DNA of 64,000 bases from Anaerotruncus sp. MC2020 (GTDB lineage Bacteria; Bacillota; Clostridia; Oscillospirales; Ruminococcaceae), in contig KL370840.1 in NCBI GenBank assembly GCA_000701945.1, forward strand, positions 1,020,709-1,084,708. The letters run 5' to 3'. Below the pieces are notes generated by a model, which saw nothing but the letters and a program-made list of their open reading frames with translations, did not search any database and was not told the DNA's origin. Shown here in pieces: positions 44,869 through 53,504 of this stretch. Numbering within the stretch: position 1 is the stretch's first letter; every line of letters begins with the position of its first letter. The position numbers and the translations under genes are program-made.

Positions 44869-45782
44869 TTCGTTCCCTCAGCGTTTTCGAGGTTGTCCGC
44901 GATGAAGCCGAGCAGCGGCTTGTGCACGATGAGGCCGCGGTTCTCGCGCCACCACAGATACGACTCGCGCAGAGCTCCCGCAAGCGGCGCAGTTTCTGAC
45001 ATTATCGCCAGCTGACGCGACACGTCGAGGACGTACTCGTAGTCGTAGAACGGGAAATAGCTCCGCTGCGGCACGTCCGCGCTCACGTAGCGGAGCTCGG
45101 GCTCTTTGCCGAGAACGGCGTAGCACAGGCGCACCCACTCCTCTACGGTGACAGTCTCGGGGCTGCCGACGTTGAAAATGCGCTGCACAGGCTGCCGCTC
45201 GAGGAGGAGCTCCATGAGGCGGCACATATCGCCAATGTGGCAGAATTGCAGGCGCATCTGCCCGTTTTTCGGCACATAGAACGGCTTGCCCGCCTCCGCG
45301 CACTCGAAGACGAATGCCTCGCGATAGAGGTTGTTCATCGCGCCGCAGAGGTACGGCGGGCGCAGTATATAGGCGTTCGGGACGTTTTCGCGCAGCCAGT
45401 TTTCGGCGGCGAGCTTGTCCGTGCCGTATTCGCCCCAAATCGAGTTCGCGCCGCACTCCATGTCCTCGCGGAAGGGCTGCGGCAGGGTCTCGGGGTAGAC
45501 CGCGCTCGAGCTGATGAAGATGTAGCTGCCAACCTCACCGAGTGCCTCATTCAGCGTTCGGACGTCGTCCTCGTTGTAGGAGGTCACGTCGAGCACGGCG
45601 TCGAAGCTGTACTGCTTCAGCACGTCGCCGAGGGAGTGCCTGTCCGCGCGTATATGGCATACATTCGCAGACTGCGGCTTGCTGCCGCGGTTGAGGACGT
45701 ATACCTCGTGACCCTTTGCCGCGAAATATTCGGCAGTGTATCGGCTCGCGAAAACAGTGCCGCCAGTGACCAGTATCTTCAT
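44847..45782 (-). CDS. NAD-dependent epimerase/dehydratase family protein
   Basis: 311 residues. Short-chain, extended type. Nucleotide loop is VTGGTVFASRYTA (GxxGTxF, a branch variant of GxxGxxG), the catalytic pair is YGTDK, and SSSAVYPE marks the Ser of the triad. Acts on nucleotide sugars or related compounds; exact substrate unknown. It overlaps the AAC(3)-like gene by 22 bases, which supports a joint sugar-amine role (inference). Confidence 0.87.
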   Translation of the reverse strand: MKILVTGGTVFASRYTAEYFAAKGHEVYVLNRGSKPQSANVCHIRADRHSLGDVLKQYSFDAVLDVTSYNEDDVRTLNEALGEVGSYIFISSSAVYPETLPQPFREDMECGANSIWGEYGTDKLAAENWLRENVPNAYILRPPYLCGAMNNLYREAFVFECAEAGKPFYVPKNGQMRLQFCHIGDMCRLMELLLERQPVQRIFNVGSPETVTVEEWVRLCYAVLGKEPELRYVSADVPQRSYFPFYDYEYVLDVSRQLAIMSETAPLAGALRESYLWWRENRGLIVHKPLLGFIADNLENAEGTKWSRGRS

Positions 45783-45792
45783 ATTTTTCTCC

Positions 45793-46614
45793 TCATTTCT
45801 TGCGGTAGGTCAGAACTTCAAAATCCGCCTGCGTTGTCAGCTCCGTGAGAGCCTCAAGCCGCTCCTGCTCAGTCTTTCCCGTCTTGTAGTAGTACGGAGT
45901 CATCGAGAAAAGGCTGCGGATATCCGTGCTGTCGCGAAGCTCCATAGTGAAGCCCACGCGGCGGGCTGATACGTGCTCGAAGCCGTCGAGCTCGTAGGGC
46001 TTGACCTCATTTTTGTACGGAGTGTCGTAGATAGCCTGTTTCAGTTCCCAGAGGTGATTCTCGGCAGGAATCGCCATTATCATCACGCCGCCGCTTTTCA
46101 GCACGCGGACATACTCCTCGCCGCAGTACGGAGCGAACATCGTGACGAGCATATCGCAGCTCCCGCTCGCGACAGGCAGATGAAACACGCTCGCAGCGGC
46201 AAATCTCACCGATTTATCGCGCTTGGCAGCATACTCCGCCGCCACCTTTGAGATATCCACGCCGTACATCTTCGCCGCAATACCCGACCCGTCAAAATTT
46301 GCTCTGAGATTGGAGGTGTAATAGCCCTCGCCGCAGCCCGCGTCGAGCACGACGCTGCCGTTTTTCGCGTATTTCAGGGCTTCCTCGCAGACCGCCTCAC
46401 TCAGCGGCGCGTACCAGCCCTTGTCGAGGAAGTCCCGCCGTGCCTGCACCATGAGCTTGTTGTCGCCGTGGACAGCCTTGCCCGCGTGCTTCGAGAGCAG
46501 CAGGTTCACGTAGCCGCTCCGCGCGATGTCGAAGCTGTGGCGCTTCGGGCAGATGTAGCTTTTCCCCGTATTTTCGAGCATTCCGCCGCATACGGGACAT
46601 ATCAGCACGCTCAT
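45793..46614 (-). CDS. rlmA: 23S rRNA guanine-N1 methyltransferase RlmA
   Basis: 273 residues. N-terminal zinc site (CPVCGG, YICPKRHSFD), then SAM-binding domain with LDAGCGEGYYTS and YGVDISKVA. RlmA(I/II) enzymes methylate G745 or G748 in 23S rRNA helix 35. Start ATG 46614, GAGGTGG upstream. Usual length. Confidence 0.87.
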   Translation of the reverse strand: MSVLICPVCGGMLENTGKSYICPKRHSFDIARSGYVNLLLSKHAGKAVHGDNKLMVQARRDFLDKGWYAPLSEAVCEEALKYAKNGSVVLDAGCGEGYYTSNLRANFDGSGIAAKMYGVDISKVAAEYAAKRDKSVRFAAASVFHLPVASGSCDMLVTMFAPYCGEEYVRVLKSGGVMIMAIPAENHLWELKQAIYDTPYKNEVKPYELDGFEHVSARRVGFTMELRDSTDIRSLFSMTPYYYKTGKTEQERLEALTELTTQADFEVLTYRKK

Positions 46615-46624
46615 AGCCGCCACC

Positions 46625-48076
46625 TCAGACGTACTTGCACGGGTCAACAGACCTCTCCGCTATCTCGACGTCAATCTGCGGGAATTTCTCCTCGAGAACG
46701 CGGCGAAGCTCCGTCAGCACAAGATTTTCCGTGTGGAAGTGACCGCAGTCAAACAGCGCCAAACGCCTATTATTCGCCTCTATCCAGACATCATGCTTCA
46801 CATCCCCCGTGACGAGAGCGTCGCAGCCCTTCTCGACCGCAAGCTCCAGCATAGAACCGCCAGAGCCCGAGCAAACGGCTATTCTACGGACTTTCCGCAG
46901 CTTTTCGCCTGACATTCTGATATACTCGCAGCCGAAAATTTCCTTTAGTCCGGCGGCAAACTCCTCCGCCGCAATCTTCTCCGAAAGCTCAACGATATAT
47001 CCGAGCGCCCGACCGCCGCCGAGCTCCTCAAAAGGCTCTGATTCGGCAGTTATGGCGAATTTCTCCCTGAGCTTTTTCAGTATCACGCCGTTCGTGCCGC
47101 CGTCAGCAATGTCGAGGTTCGTGTGGGCGCAAATCGCCGCAATATCGCACTCAACAAGCCCGTAAACAGGACTGTGCCGCTCGATTCTCCGCAGCGGGTC
47201 GAAAATCACAGGGTGATGCGAGATTATCAGGTCAGCCCACTTGCAGGCAGCCTCATCGACCACGCGGTTGTCAATGTCGAGCGACAGCACGACCGTATCA
47301 GCCTCGCCTGACTGATTCTCGACGAGCAGCCCCGAATTGTCCCACTTCTCCTGAGCCGCGAACGGGTAGAGGCTGTCCAGATAGTCATAAATATCGCTGA
47401 TTTTCACCAAATCTACGCCATTTTTCATCTTATACGCAAGGGCAGCATAGTGAGTTGAATCCTCAATTTTACCTGCATTTTTCAGGCTCTCGGCAATTTT
47501 TGCAAGCCGTTCCGCCTCATGCACACGGTACTTTTTACCCAGCTCATCATCATCGTCAAAGAATCCGTACAGCGCATCAAACTCCGTGAGAGAGCGGAAA
47601 TTCGGGTCGTACTCCGCGACCATTACCACATAGAGCTTGTCGCCGTCCTCGACTGCGCGCTCCTCCGTGATATGCAGCCTATACTCGTGCAGCTTTTTGC
47701 GGAGGTGCTCCGCCTTTGTCATCGGCTGGAGTATCCAGCGGATATTATCGGAATCGCTGCAATTGCAGTCGCCGATGATGTCCGCGATAGTCTCGCCGCC
47801 CATTCCCGCGATGACAACGTCGCTCACGTCCTCAAGCGGCACATTCGCCAGACCGTCGGACAGCACGAGTTCCACCTTGTCCGCGATGCCGTACTTTTCA
47901 ACGGTTTTGCGGGCAGAATCGAGCGGTCCCTCCTTGATATCCGAGGCGATGACGCGTCCGCACTTTCCCGCGCGTATGAGCTCTGCCGCGAGCAGGGCAT
48001 GGTCGGTGCCGACGTCGCACACTGTCCCCTCGCCTCCGACGAGGTCGAAGCAGGTCTGCAATCTGGTATCAAGCAT
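46625..48076 (-). CDS. fusion of tRNA m1A22 methyltransferase TrmK with Nif3-like metal protein
   Basis: 483 residues in one frame. Residues 1 to about 215 match TrmK: CDVGTDHALLAAELI, VIASDIKEGPL, VIAGMGGETIADI. Residues about 222-483 match Nif3/YqfO: EKWDNSGLLVENQ, ISHHPVIFDPLRRI, CAHTNLDIADGG and the late metal ligands in CGHFHTEN. In Bacillus the two are neighbouring genes (trmK, yqfO); here they are joined with no stop. The TrmK half is catalytic on A22 of tRNA; the Nif3 fold binds two metals in a hexamer and has uncertain function. Start ATG 48076, GCGGAGGT upstream. Confidence 0.9.
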   Translation of the reverse strand: MLDTRLQTCFDLVGGEGTVCDVGTDHALLAAELIRAGKCGRVIASDIKEGPLDSARKTVEKYGIADKVELVLSDGLANVPLEDVSDVVIAGMGGETIADIIGDCNCSDSDNIRWILQPMTKAEHLRKKLHEYRLHITEERAVEDGDKLYVVMVAEYDPNFRSLTEFDALYGFFDDDDELGKKYRVHEAERLAKIAESLKNAGKIEDSTHYAALAYKMKNGVDLVKISDIYDYLDSLYPFAAQEKWDNSGLLVENQSGEADTVVLSLDIDNRVVDEAACKWADLIISHHPVIFDPLRRIERHSPVYGLVECDIAAICAHTNLDIADGGTNGVILKKLREKFAITAESEPFEELGGGRALGYIVELSEKIAAEEFAAGLKEIFGCEYIRMSGEKLRKVRRIAVCSGSGGSMLELAVEKGCDALVTGDVKHDVWIEANNRRLALFDCGHFHTENLVLTELRRVLEEKFPQIDVEIAERSVDPCKYV

Positions 48077-48144
48077 AGAAAAACCTCCGCAAATCAAAAA
48101 TTTCGGCGTGCCGAAGCCCGACACGCCGCGCTTGTACTATTCGA

Positions 48145-48423
48145 TTAGTCCTCGGAATTGAGCTTAGCGAAACAGTCGCTGCAATAAACAGGTCTGCCGT
48201 CCTTGGGCTCGAAGGGCACCTTAGCCTCGCCGCCGCAGGTAGCACAGACACCTGTGTACATCACGCGCTCAGCTCTGCCCGCATTTTTTCTTGCGTCACG
48301 GCAAGCCTTGCAGCGCTGGGGCTCGTGTGTGAGACCTTTCTCTGCGTAAAATTCCTGTTCGCCTGCTGTGAATACGAACTCGTTTCCACAATCCTTGCAG
48401 ACTAATGTCTTGTCTTCGTACAT
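48145..48423 (-). CDS. zinc-ribbon protein with two CxxC pairs
   Basis: 92 residues. Two zinc-ribbon halves: LVCKDCGNEF..RCKACRDARKN and GVCATCGGEAKVPF..YCSDCFAKL. This matches the small zinc-ribbon family common in clostridia; a role in binding nucleic acid is likely but unproved. AGGTATTGAAAAAATG start context. Confidence 0.8.
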   Translation of the reverse strand: MYEDKTLVCKDCGNEFVFTAGEQEFYAEKGLTHEPQRCKACRDARKNAGRAERVMYTGVCATCGGEAKVPFEPKDGRPVYCSDCFAKLNSED

Positions 48424-48449
48424 TTTTTCAATACCTCGCTTATAATATT

Positions 48450-48516
48450 TGGACCACGAGTCGGGCTCACACCGACACCTTTGATAAACAACGCTCTTGA
48501 TTTAAGCTACCCGGCC
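48450..48516 (-). other. degenerate tRNA-like sequence
   Basis: On the minus strand 67 bases read like a damaged tRNA: a TAGCTT..AAGAGC D-arm-like pair, then a perfect 5-bp T-stem GTCGG / CCGAC around the 7-base loop TGTGAGC (two changes from TTCGAGC), preceded by AAAGGT like a variable loop. The anticodon loop is only 5 bases (TTG-TTTAT-CAA) and the acceptor stem pairs poorly. Probably a tRNA relic or a look-alike leader structure in the mRNA of the zinc-ribbon gene, not a working tRNA. Confidence 0.35.
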
Positions 48517-48555
48517 ATATTCTGAGCTGCCGCCGCAGCAGGCAGTTCTCTTTTT

Positions 48556-49137
48556 TTATTTCAGATACGCACGTATCTTCCGCCTTGCTCTCTGCATGGC
48601 GTTATCGACGGATTTCTCGGATATACCGAGCTTTTCCGCTGTTTCTCTGTAGCTTGCTCCGCGAATCACCATACCGAAGACTCCGCGCTCCGTACCCGAC
48701 AGCTCCGTCTCGGCTGCACGCCGCAGCTCTGAGAAGAACTCCTTGTTGAGGTAGATGCTCTCGGGGGTCTCGCTCTCGGACAGCACATCCTCGCCGAATT
48801 CGTCGATGCTCTCGCACACCGCGGGAGCCTTTGCAGCTCTCGCACTTAGCGTGCGCATACGGTTGACGATACATACCTCCGCATATGTAGAGAACTTTGC
48901 CTCTCTGTCCTCGTCGTAGGTCGATATAGCTCTCAGCAGAGCCATAAGCCCCTCCTGACAGAGGTCGTCGCGGTCTGACTCCGAAGCGGAACACATTGCC
49001 GCCTTGATAAAGATGAGCTTTGCATAGCGCAGCAGCAAAGCCTCGCACGCGAGCTTATCGGCTGCGGCACAGCGGACGAGCTCCTCGTCTGTCATGCGGT
49101 CATACACATTTTTATCATTATCCAGCAATTCTTCCAC
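48556..49137 (-). CDS. sigma-70 family factor, SigH-like
   Basis: 193 residues. Region 2 is DDLCQEGLMALLRAISTYDEDREAKFSTYAEVCIVNRM and region 4 is ASYRETAEKLGISEKSVDNAMQRARRKI; no region 3. Most like SigH (Spo0H), which directs early stationary or sporulation genes in relatives. Start codon GTG at 49137 with AGGAGA upstream. Its regulon cannot be told from this window. Confidence 0.87.
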   Translation of the reverse strand: MEELLDNDKNVYDRMTDEELVRCAAADKLACEALLLRYAKLIFIKAAMCSASESDRDDLCQEGLMALLRAISTYDEDREAKFSTYAEVCIVNRMRTLSARAAKAPAVCESIDEFGEDVLSESETPESIYLNKEFFSELRRAAETELSGTERGVFGMVIRGASYRETAEKLGISEKSVDNAMQRARRKIRAYLK

Positions 49138-49184
49138 CCGATGTTCTCCTGCGGTGATATACGCAAATCAGCATAACAATGCTC

Positions 49185-49212
49185 GGCGGGTCGGACAGAC
49201 ATCTGACCCGCC
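49185..49212. other. 8-bp hairpin between coiled-coil and sigma factor genes
   Basis: GGCGGGTC / GACCCGCC with a 12-base loop, 13 bases past the stop of the coiled-coil gene; no T run. Confidence 0.45.
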
Positions 49213-49224
49213 GAAGTATTGCGA

Positions 49225-50928
49225 TTATTCAGTTTCCTTTGCAGCCTCTTCCTCGGCAGCCTTGAGAAGCTCAGACATATCAAAGCTGAAGTTGTTCTTC
49301 TTCTGAGCAGCCTTCTGTTCGGGTGCATGGTTGTTATTCTGGTTATTGTTCTGAGCGGGCTTGTTATTACCGCCGTTATTCACGCCGTTGTTGTACGAGC
49401 CGCCCGATACTCTTGCGAAAGCCTCGTCAGCTACAGAGCCCTTTGAATCCTTAGCGGGACCGTCATATGTCGGTGCAGCGCCTGAGGGAGCCTTTGCAGC
49501 CTCGAATGCAGCCTGCGGAGCCTCAGCTCTCTCAACGGAAGCCTTATCCTCGGGCTCTATGGAGTTGCGAGCCTCGCCGATAATGGACTGAGCCTCGTTC
49601 ATTCTGTCGTTAGCCTGACTTGTCAGCTTATTCATAGAAGCCTTGATGTCAGCGAACTTGGTATTTACGCTCTCTATCTCGTTGATGAGCATGAGACGTA
49701 CAGTAGAAGACATGGCGTTTATCTTGTCAGCCTTGCTGTTAGCGTCCTCAACAGTGGACTTAGCCTGAGCGTTAGCGTCATTGATAGTCTTCTCGGCAGC
49801 AGCGTTAGCCTTAGCAACAGTCATCTCGGCAGTCTCATTAGCGTCCTTGATAGTCTTTGCAGCCGTATCTGTAGCCTCTCTGAGGGTCTTGTCAGCCTTA
49901 TCGTTAGCCTCCTTGACGGTCTTGTCAGCGTTAGCCTGAGCCTCGCTAACGACCTTGTCAGCCTTCTCCTTGGCTTCCTTGGTGACTGTGTTAGCTTCCT
50001 CCTCAGCCTGCTTCTTCAGTGAATCAACAGTCTTCTGAGCCTCAGCGAAGAGGGTACCCATCATAGCAGCGGGATTGCTTGCATTAGCCTTGAGCTCAGC
50101 GATTTCCTTGTTGAGGTCAGCGATCTGCTCTTCCTTCTTGGCAACAGCCTCAGCAACAGCGCTCTCCTTAGCCTTGTTGAGCTCTGCGATCTTGCCGTCT
50201 GCCTCGGATGCTTCCTTTATCTTAGCCTCGAGCTGTGAAGTCTTGGACTCGAGGTCTGCTGTGAGCTTGGTTATCTCCTGCTTAGCCTTGATGAGCTCAG
50301 CCTCAGCAGCAGGATTGCCTGCGGGAGCAGACTTGCTGTCAGCAGGTGCAGCTGCGGCAGCCTTCTCGGCAGCAGCGAGCTTGTCGTTTGCAGTCTTGAG
50401 CTGACCTCTGAGGGAGTCGATCTCCTTCTTTGCAGCCTCAAGAGCAGCGGTTATCTGAGCGTTTGCGGGAGCAACACCGCCAACGGGAGCAGCGGCAGCT
50501 CTGTCGTTTGCAGCCTTGACCTCGGCTCTGAGCTTATCTATCTCGCGCTTTGCAGCCTCGAGAGCAGCCTGAGTCTGAGCGTTAGCCTGAGCACCGCCTG
50601 CATGAGCAGCAGCGGGAGCAGCACCGCCAGCCTTGAGCTGAGTGATGATCTTCTCGCTGTCGGCTACCTTTTTCTGGAGCTCTTCGTTCTCCTTCTTGGC
50701 AGCTCTGAGAGCATTGTTCGAAGCGTTGAGCTTCTCCTGCAGGTTATCCACCTGATTCTTGTACTTGAGAAGCTCCTGCGGGTCGGCAGGACCTGATTCC
50801 TTGGCTTCCTTGAGCTCTGTTTCAAGACCTGATATCTTGGAATTCAGCTCATCGAGGTAGGTGAGTACATCTTCTTTTACAAAGCCGCCACCTATTTTGG
50901 TGGTTCGTAATACGGTTGGTTCGTCCAT
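49225..50928 (-). CDS. long coiled-coil protein with DivIVA-like start and hendecad repeats
   Basis: 567 residues, no signal peptide. The N-terminus (GGGFVKEDVLTYLDELN) resembles the DivIVA membrane-targeting start. Then coiled coil from about 28 to 300 with two near-copies of an Ala/Lys/Glu segment (about 117-147 and 157-187). Residues about 321-403 are seven to eight 11-residue repeats, of the type ADKTVKEANDK. An Asn-rich tail and a final acidic helix (DMSELLKAAEEEA) end it. It lies directly downstream of ftsZ, so a division-site or pole role is a fair guess (inference). Not recognised as a named protein. Confidence 0.75.
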   Translation of the reverse strand: MDEPTVLRTTKIGGGFVKEDVLTYLDELNSKISGLETELKEAKESGPADPQELLKYKNQVDNLQEKLNASNNALRAAKKENEELQKKVADSEKIITQLKAGGAAPAAAHAGGAQANAQTQAALEAAKREIDKLRAEVKAANDRAAAAPVGGVAPANAQITAALEAAKKEIDSLRGQLKTANDKLAAAEKAAAAAPADSKSAPAGNPAAEAELIKAKQEITKLTADLESKTSQLEAKIKEASEADGKIAELNKAKESAVAEAVAKKEEQIADLNKEIAELKANASNPAAMMGTLFAEAQKTVDSLKKQAEEEANTVTKEAKEKADKVVSEAQANADKTVKEANDKADKTLREATDTAAKTIKDANETAEMTVAKANAAAEKTINDANAQAKSTVEDANSKADKINAMSSTVRLMLINEIESVNTKFADIKASMNKLTSQANDRMNEAQSIIGEARNSIEPEDKASVERAEAPQAAFEAAKAPSGAAPTYDGPAKDSKGSVADEAFARVSGGSYNNGVNNGGNNKPAQNNNQNNNHAPEQKAAQKKNNFSFDMSELLKAAEEEAAKETE

Positions 50929-50990
50929 GGTTCACTCCGTTCCCCGCAGCAAGTGCGGAATAAAATTAAGGGATAATACGCCTTGTAATA

Positions 50991-51019
50991 ATTATAACAC
51001 ATTCGCAATTTCAATTCAA
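50991..51019 (-). promoter_or_regulatory. extended -10 promoter of the coiled-coil gene
   Basis: Minus strand TTGAAT (51019-51014), 17 bases, TATAAT (50996-50991) preceded by TGT. Confidence 0.72.
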
Positions 51020-51084
51020 CCATTAAAATGTAGAAAATTTTAGTTGATTTTAGTGCAATTTACTATATTCACACTTTTGTAATC

Positions 51085-51116
51085 AAAAAAAAGCGGCTGC
51101 ATATCAGTGCAGCCGC
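51085..51116 (-). terminator. terminator of ftsZ
   Basis: Minus-strand stem GCGGCTGCA / TGCAGCCGC, 6-base loop, then TTTTTTTT. Confidence 0.9.
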
Positions 51117-51124
51117 ATAGTCTC

Positions 51125-52255
51125 TTAGTTGCCGAGAATCTTGAGGATATCGTCGAGGTCGTAATCCGTGTTGGAGGAAACGGGCTTGGGGTCGTTGCCG
51201 CCGAGTCCGAGACCGTCGATGAGCGGATTGTCTATCTGGATGATATTGTCGAGGTCACTGCCCTCCTCAGCGGGAGCAGTCTCGTCAGCAGGCATATCGC
51301 TGTCGTCGAAGCCGGCTGCGATAACAGTGATAGTCATCTCGTCCTGCATATCCTCCTTGAAAGCAGTACCGAAGATGAACTCTACGCCGTCTGCCGCTGT
51401 ATCTGTGATCATCTTTGTTGCCTCATCAACGTCAGCCGAAAGAACGTCCTCGGACATAGCGATATTGATAAGGAGTCTCTTAGCGCCGGAGATAGAGGTC
51501 TCAAGCAGCGGGCTGGAGATAACTGCGTTTGCAGCTTCCTTTGCCTTTTCCTTGCCCGAACCGTGACCGATAGCCATATGAGCGTAGCCTGCGCCTCTCA
51601 TGATGGTCGAAACGTCAGCGAAGTCGAGGTTGATGTAGCCTTCCTCAACGATGAGGTCGGAGATGCTCTTGACACCTGTCTTGAGGACGTCATCCGAGAG
51701 CGAGAAGGACTGCTTCATGGTGAGCTGCTGCTTACCGTCGAGGAGCTTCTCGTTAGGGATAACGATGAGGGAATCGACATATTTTCTGAGCTCTGCGATA
51801 CCTTTTTCAGCCTGAGCCATTTTCTGCTCTCTCTCAAAGAGGAAGGGCTTTGTAACGACAGCGACTGTGAGGATATCCATTTCCTTAGCTATCTTAGCAA
51901 CTACGGGAGCCGCACCGGTACCAGTTCCGCCGCCCATACCTGCTGTGATGAAGATCATATCTGCGCCCTTGAGGTGTGCTTCGATCTCGTCTCTGTTCTC
52001 CTCAGCGCTTCTCTGACCGATCTCGGGCTTGTTGCCTGCACCTCTGCCCTTTGTGAGCTTAGTGCCGATCGGTATCCTTGTAGTCGCCTTGGATTTATTG
52101 AGAGCCTTAGCGTCAGTATTGATAGCGATGTACTCGATGTCGTTCACACCGGAGTCGACCATGCAGTTAACAGCATTTCCGCCGCCGCCGCCGACGCCTA
52201 TGACCTTTATGTTTACATCGGGTTCCATTGCCTCTTCATAATTAAAATCTGACAT
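51125..52255 (-). CDS. ftsZ: cell division protein FtsZ
   Basis: 376 residues. Tubulin-like GTPase that forms the Z-ring. GTP motif [24 protein letters not shown] at the start, and a short variable linker ending in the conserved C-terminal peptide [12 protein letters not shown] for partner binding. Transcribed from its own promoter and ended by its own terminator. No ftsA lies between ftsQ and ftsZ. AGGAGGAG precedes the ATG. Confidence 0.97.
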   Translation of the reverse strand: MSDFNYEEAMEPDVNIKVIGVGGGGGNAVNCMVDSGVNDIEYIAINTDAKALNKSKATTRIPIGTKLTKGRGAGNKPEIGQRSAEENRDEIEAHLKGADMIFITAGMGGGTGTGAAPVVAKIAKEMDILTVAVVTKPFLFEREQKMAQAEKGIAELRKYVDSLIVIPNEKLLDGKQQLTMKQSFSLSDDVLKTGVKSISDLIVEEGYINLDFADVSTIMRGAGYAHMAIGHGSGKEKAKEAANAVISSPLLETSISGAKRLLINIAMSEDVLSADVDEATKMITDTAADGVEFIFGTAFKEDMQDEMTITVIAAGFDDSDMPADETAPAEEGSDLDNIIQIDNPLIDGLGLGGNDPKPVSSNTDYDLDDILKILGN

Positions 52256-52325
52256 TTTCGAAACTCCTCCTACTTTTATTTATCTGTATCTTTTAAGTAA
52301 ATTTCACCCTATAAATACACATATC

Positions 52326-52354
52326 ATTTTAGCATATTATTCTGATTATTGCAA
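52326..52354 (-). promoter_or_regulatory. promoter of ftsZ
   Basis: Minus strand TTGCAA (52354-52349), 17 bases, TAAAAT (52331-52326) preceded by TGC. Confidence 0.65.
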
Positions 52355-52433
52355 GTAATACCGAAATTTTTTAAAATTTCGTCAGCTTGCACAACGCAGT
52401 TACTATCATTTAGGCTATATTTGCACGTTTTCG

Positions 52434-53483
52434 TCACTGATTACCGTAGATATCATTGTTTTCATAGCCGCCGTAGCCGAAATCGTCACCGTACCAGCCC
52501 TCGCCGCCGTCATCCTGCCAGTCATTGCCTGCGCCGCCTTCCTGCCAGTTTCCGCCGCCGTCATCGACCCAGTTATTGCCGCCGTTGTCCTGCCAGCCGA
52601 GGTCGGGCTCGGGAACAGCCGTAGTAGTCGTGGTGGTAGTCACGGGCAGACCGTTCTCGTCGGTGACTATCGCCGCCGTAGTCTCGTCCACGAGCTCGCC
52701 GTTCGGGCGGAAGCTGCACTGATTCGAGCCTATCATCGTGAGGTAGCCCTTCTTGCCCTTGACGCTGTCGTCGTTCATGGCTTCGCGTGCGAGGTCGAGC
52801 TTGTACTCCACATCGCTCCAGTTGCCCATTTTGAATATCATGCCGTTCCTGTAGTTGACGGTTATCGCGTACTCGTTCGTCAGGTCTATCGTGGCGATAC
52901 CCGCGTTGTCGTCCCTGTCGAATCGGCTTATCAGCTGAGTAAACGCGTCGTACTTGTTCTCATTCTTCGAGCGGAGAGGCTTGCCCGCCTCGGTGTCGGC
53001 AGGGTCGAAGCCGTAGATTATCGGGAGATTCTCCGTATCGGTGTAGAAGTTATTGTCCGCGAGTATCTTTCCCTTGCGGCTGACGAGGAGCACGCCCTTG
53101 TCGTACTGCACGTTATACGCGGGAATACAGCGCGTTACGGTTATCCTCAGCGTGGAGGGGAAGTCCCTGTCGACCTTTGCCGTCTCGACGTAGAGAAGCT
53201 GGTCGAGGATACGCTGCTCCGCCTTCTTGTAGTCGAGCCTGAGCAGATTGTCGCCCGCGTGGATGCCCGAAGCCTCCACTATCTCCATGTAGGTATAGGT
53301 CTCGGACTCGCCCGAGATGACTATCTCGTCAATGTTGAAAAGGAAGGTGAAGCACATCGTCACGCCGACAGTCAGCACGAGCAGTATCACCACTACGGTA
53401 TACACGCTCATCATTCGCCTTCTGCGGCGCATACGCTTGCCGCTGTTTTTCCTTTCTATATTGGTCTTTTCAACGTCGTTCAT
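52434..53483 (-). CDS. ftsQ: cell division protein FtsQ/DivIB with Trp/Gly/Asn-rich tail
   Basis: 349 residues. Basic cytoplasmic start (KRMRRRRR), one membrane helix (about 26-49), POTRA domain (about 50-120; NIDEIVISG, LLRLDYKKAEQRILDQL) and the FtsQ beta domain to about 265. Then a run of Thr (282-288) and a tail of about 60 residues with Trp at 297, 305, 313, 322 and 330 among Gly, Asp and Asn. The tail is outside the cell and low in complexity. It lies 21 bases after murA. Ribosome site is weak. Confidence 0.87.
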   Translation of the reverse strand: MNDVEKTNIERKNSGKRMRRRRRMMSVYTVVVILLVLTVGVTMCFTFLFNIDEIVISGESETYTYMEIVEASGIHAGDNLLRLDYKKAEQRILDQLLYVETAKVDRDFPSTLRITVTRCIPAYNVQYDKGVLLVSRKGKILADNNFYTDTENLPIIYGFDPADTEAGKPLRSKNENKYDAFTQLISRFDRDDNAGIATIDLTNEYAITVNYRNGMIFKMGNWSDVEYKLDLAREAMNDDSVKGKKGYLTMIGSNQCSFRPNGELVDETTAAIVTDENGLPVTTTTTTTAVPEPDLGWQDNGGNNWVDDGGGNWQEGGAGNDWQDDGGEGWYGDDFGYGGYENNDIYGNQ

Positions 53484-53504
53484 CTTATCACCGATCCCTG
53501 CCGC

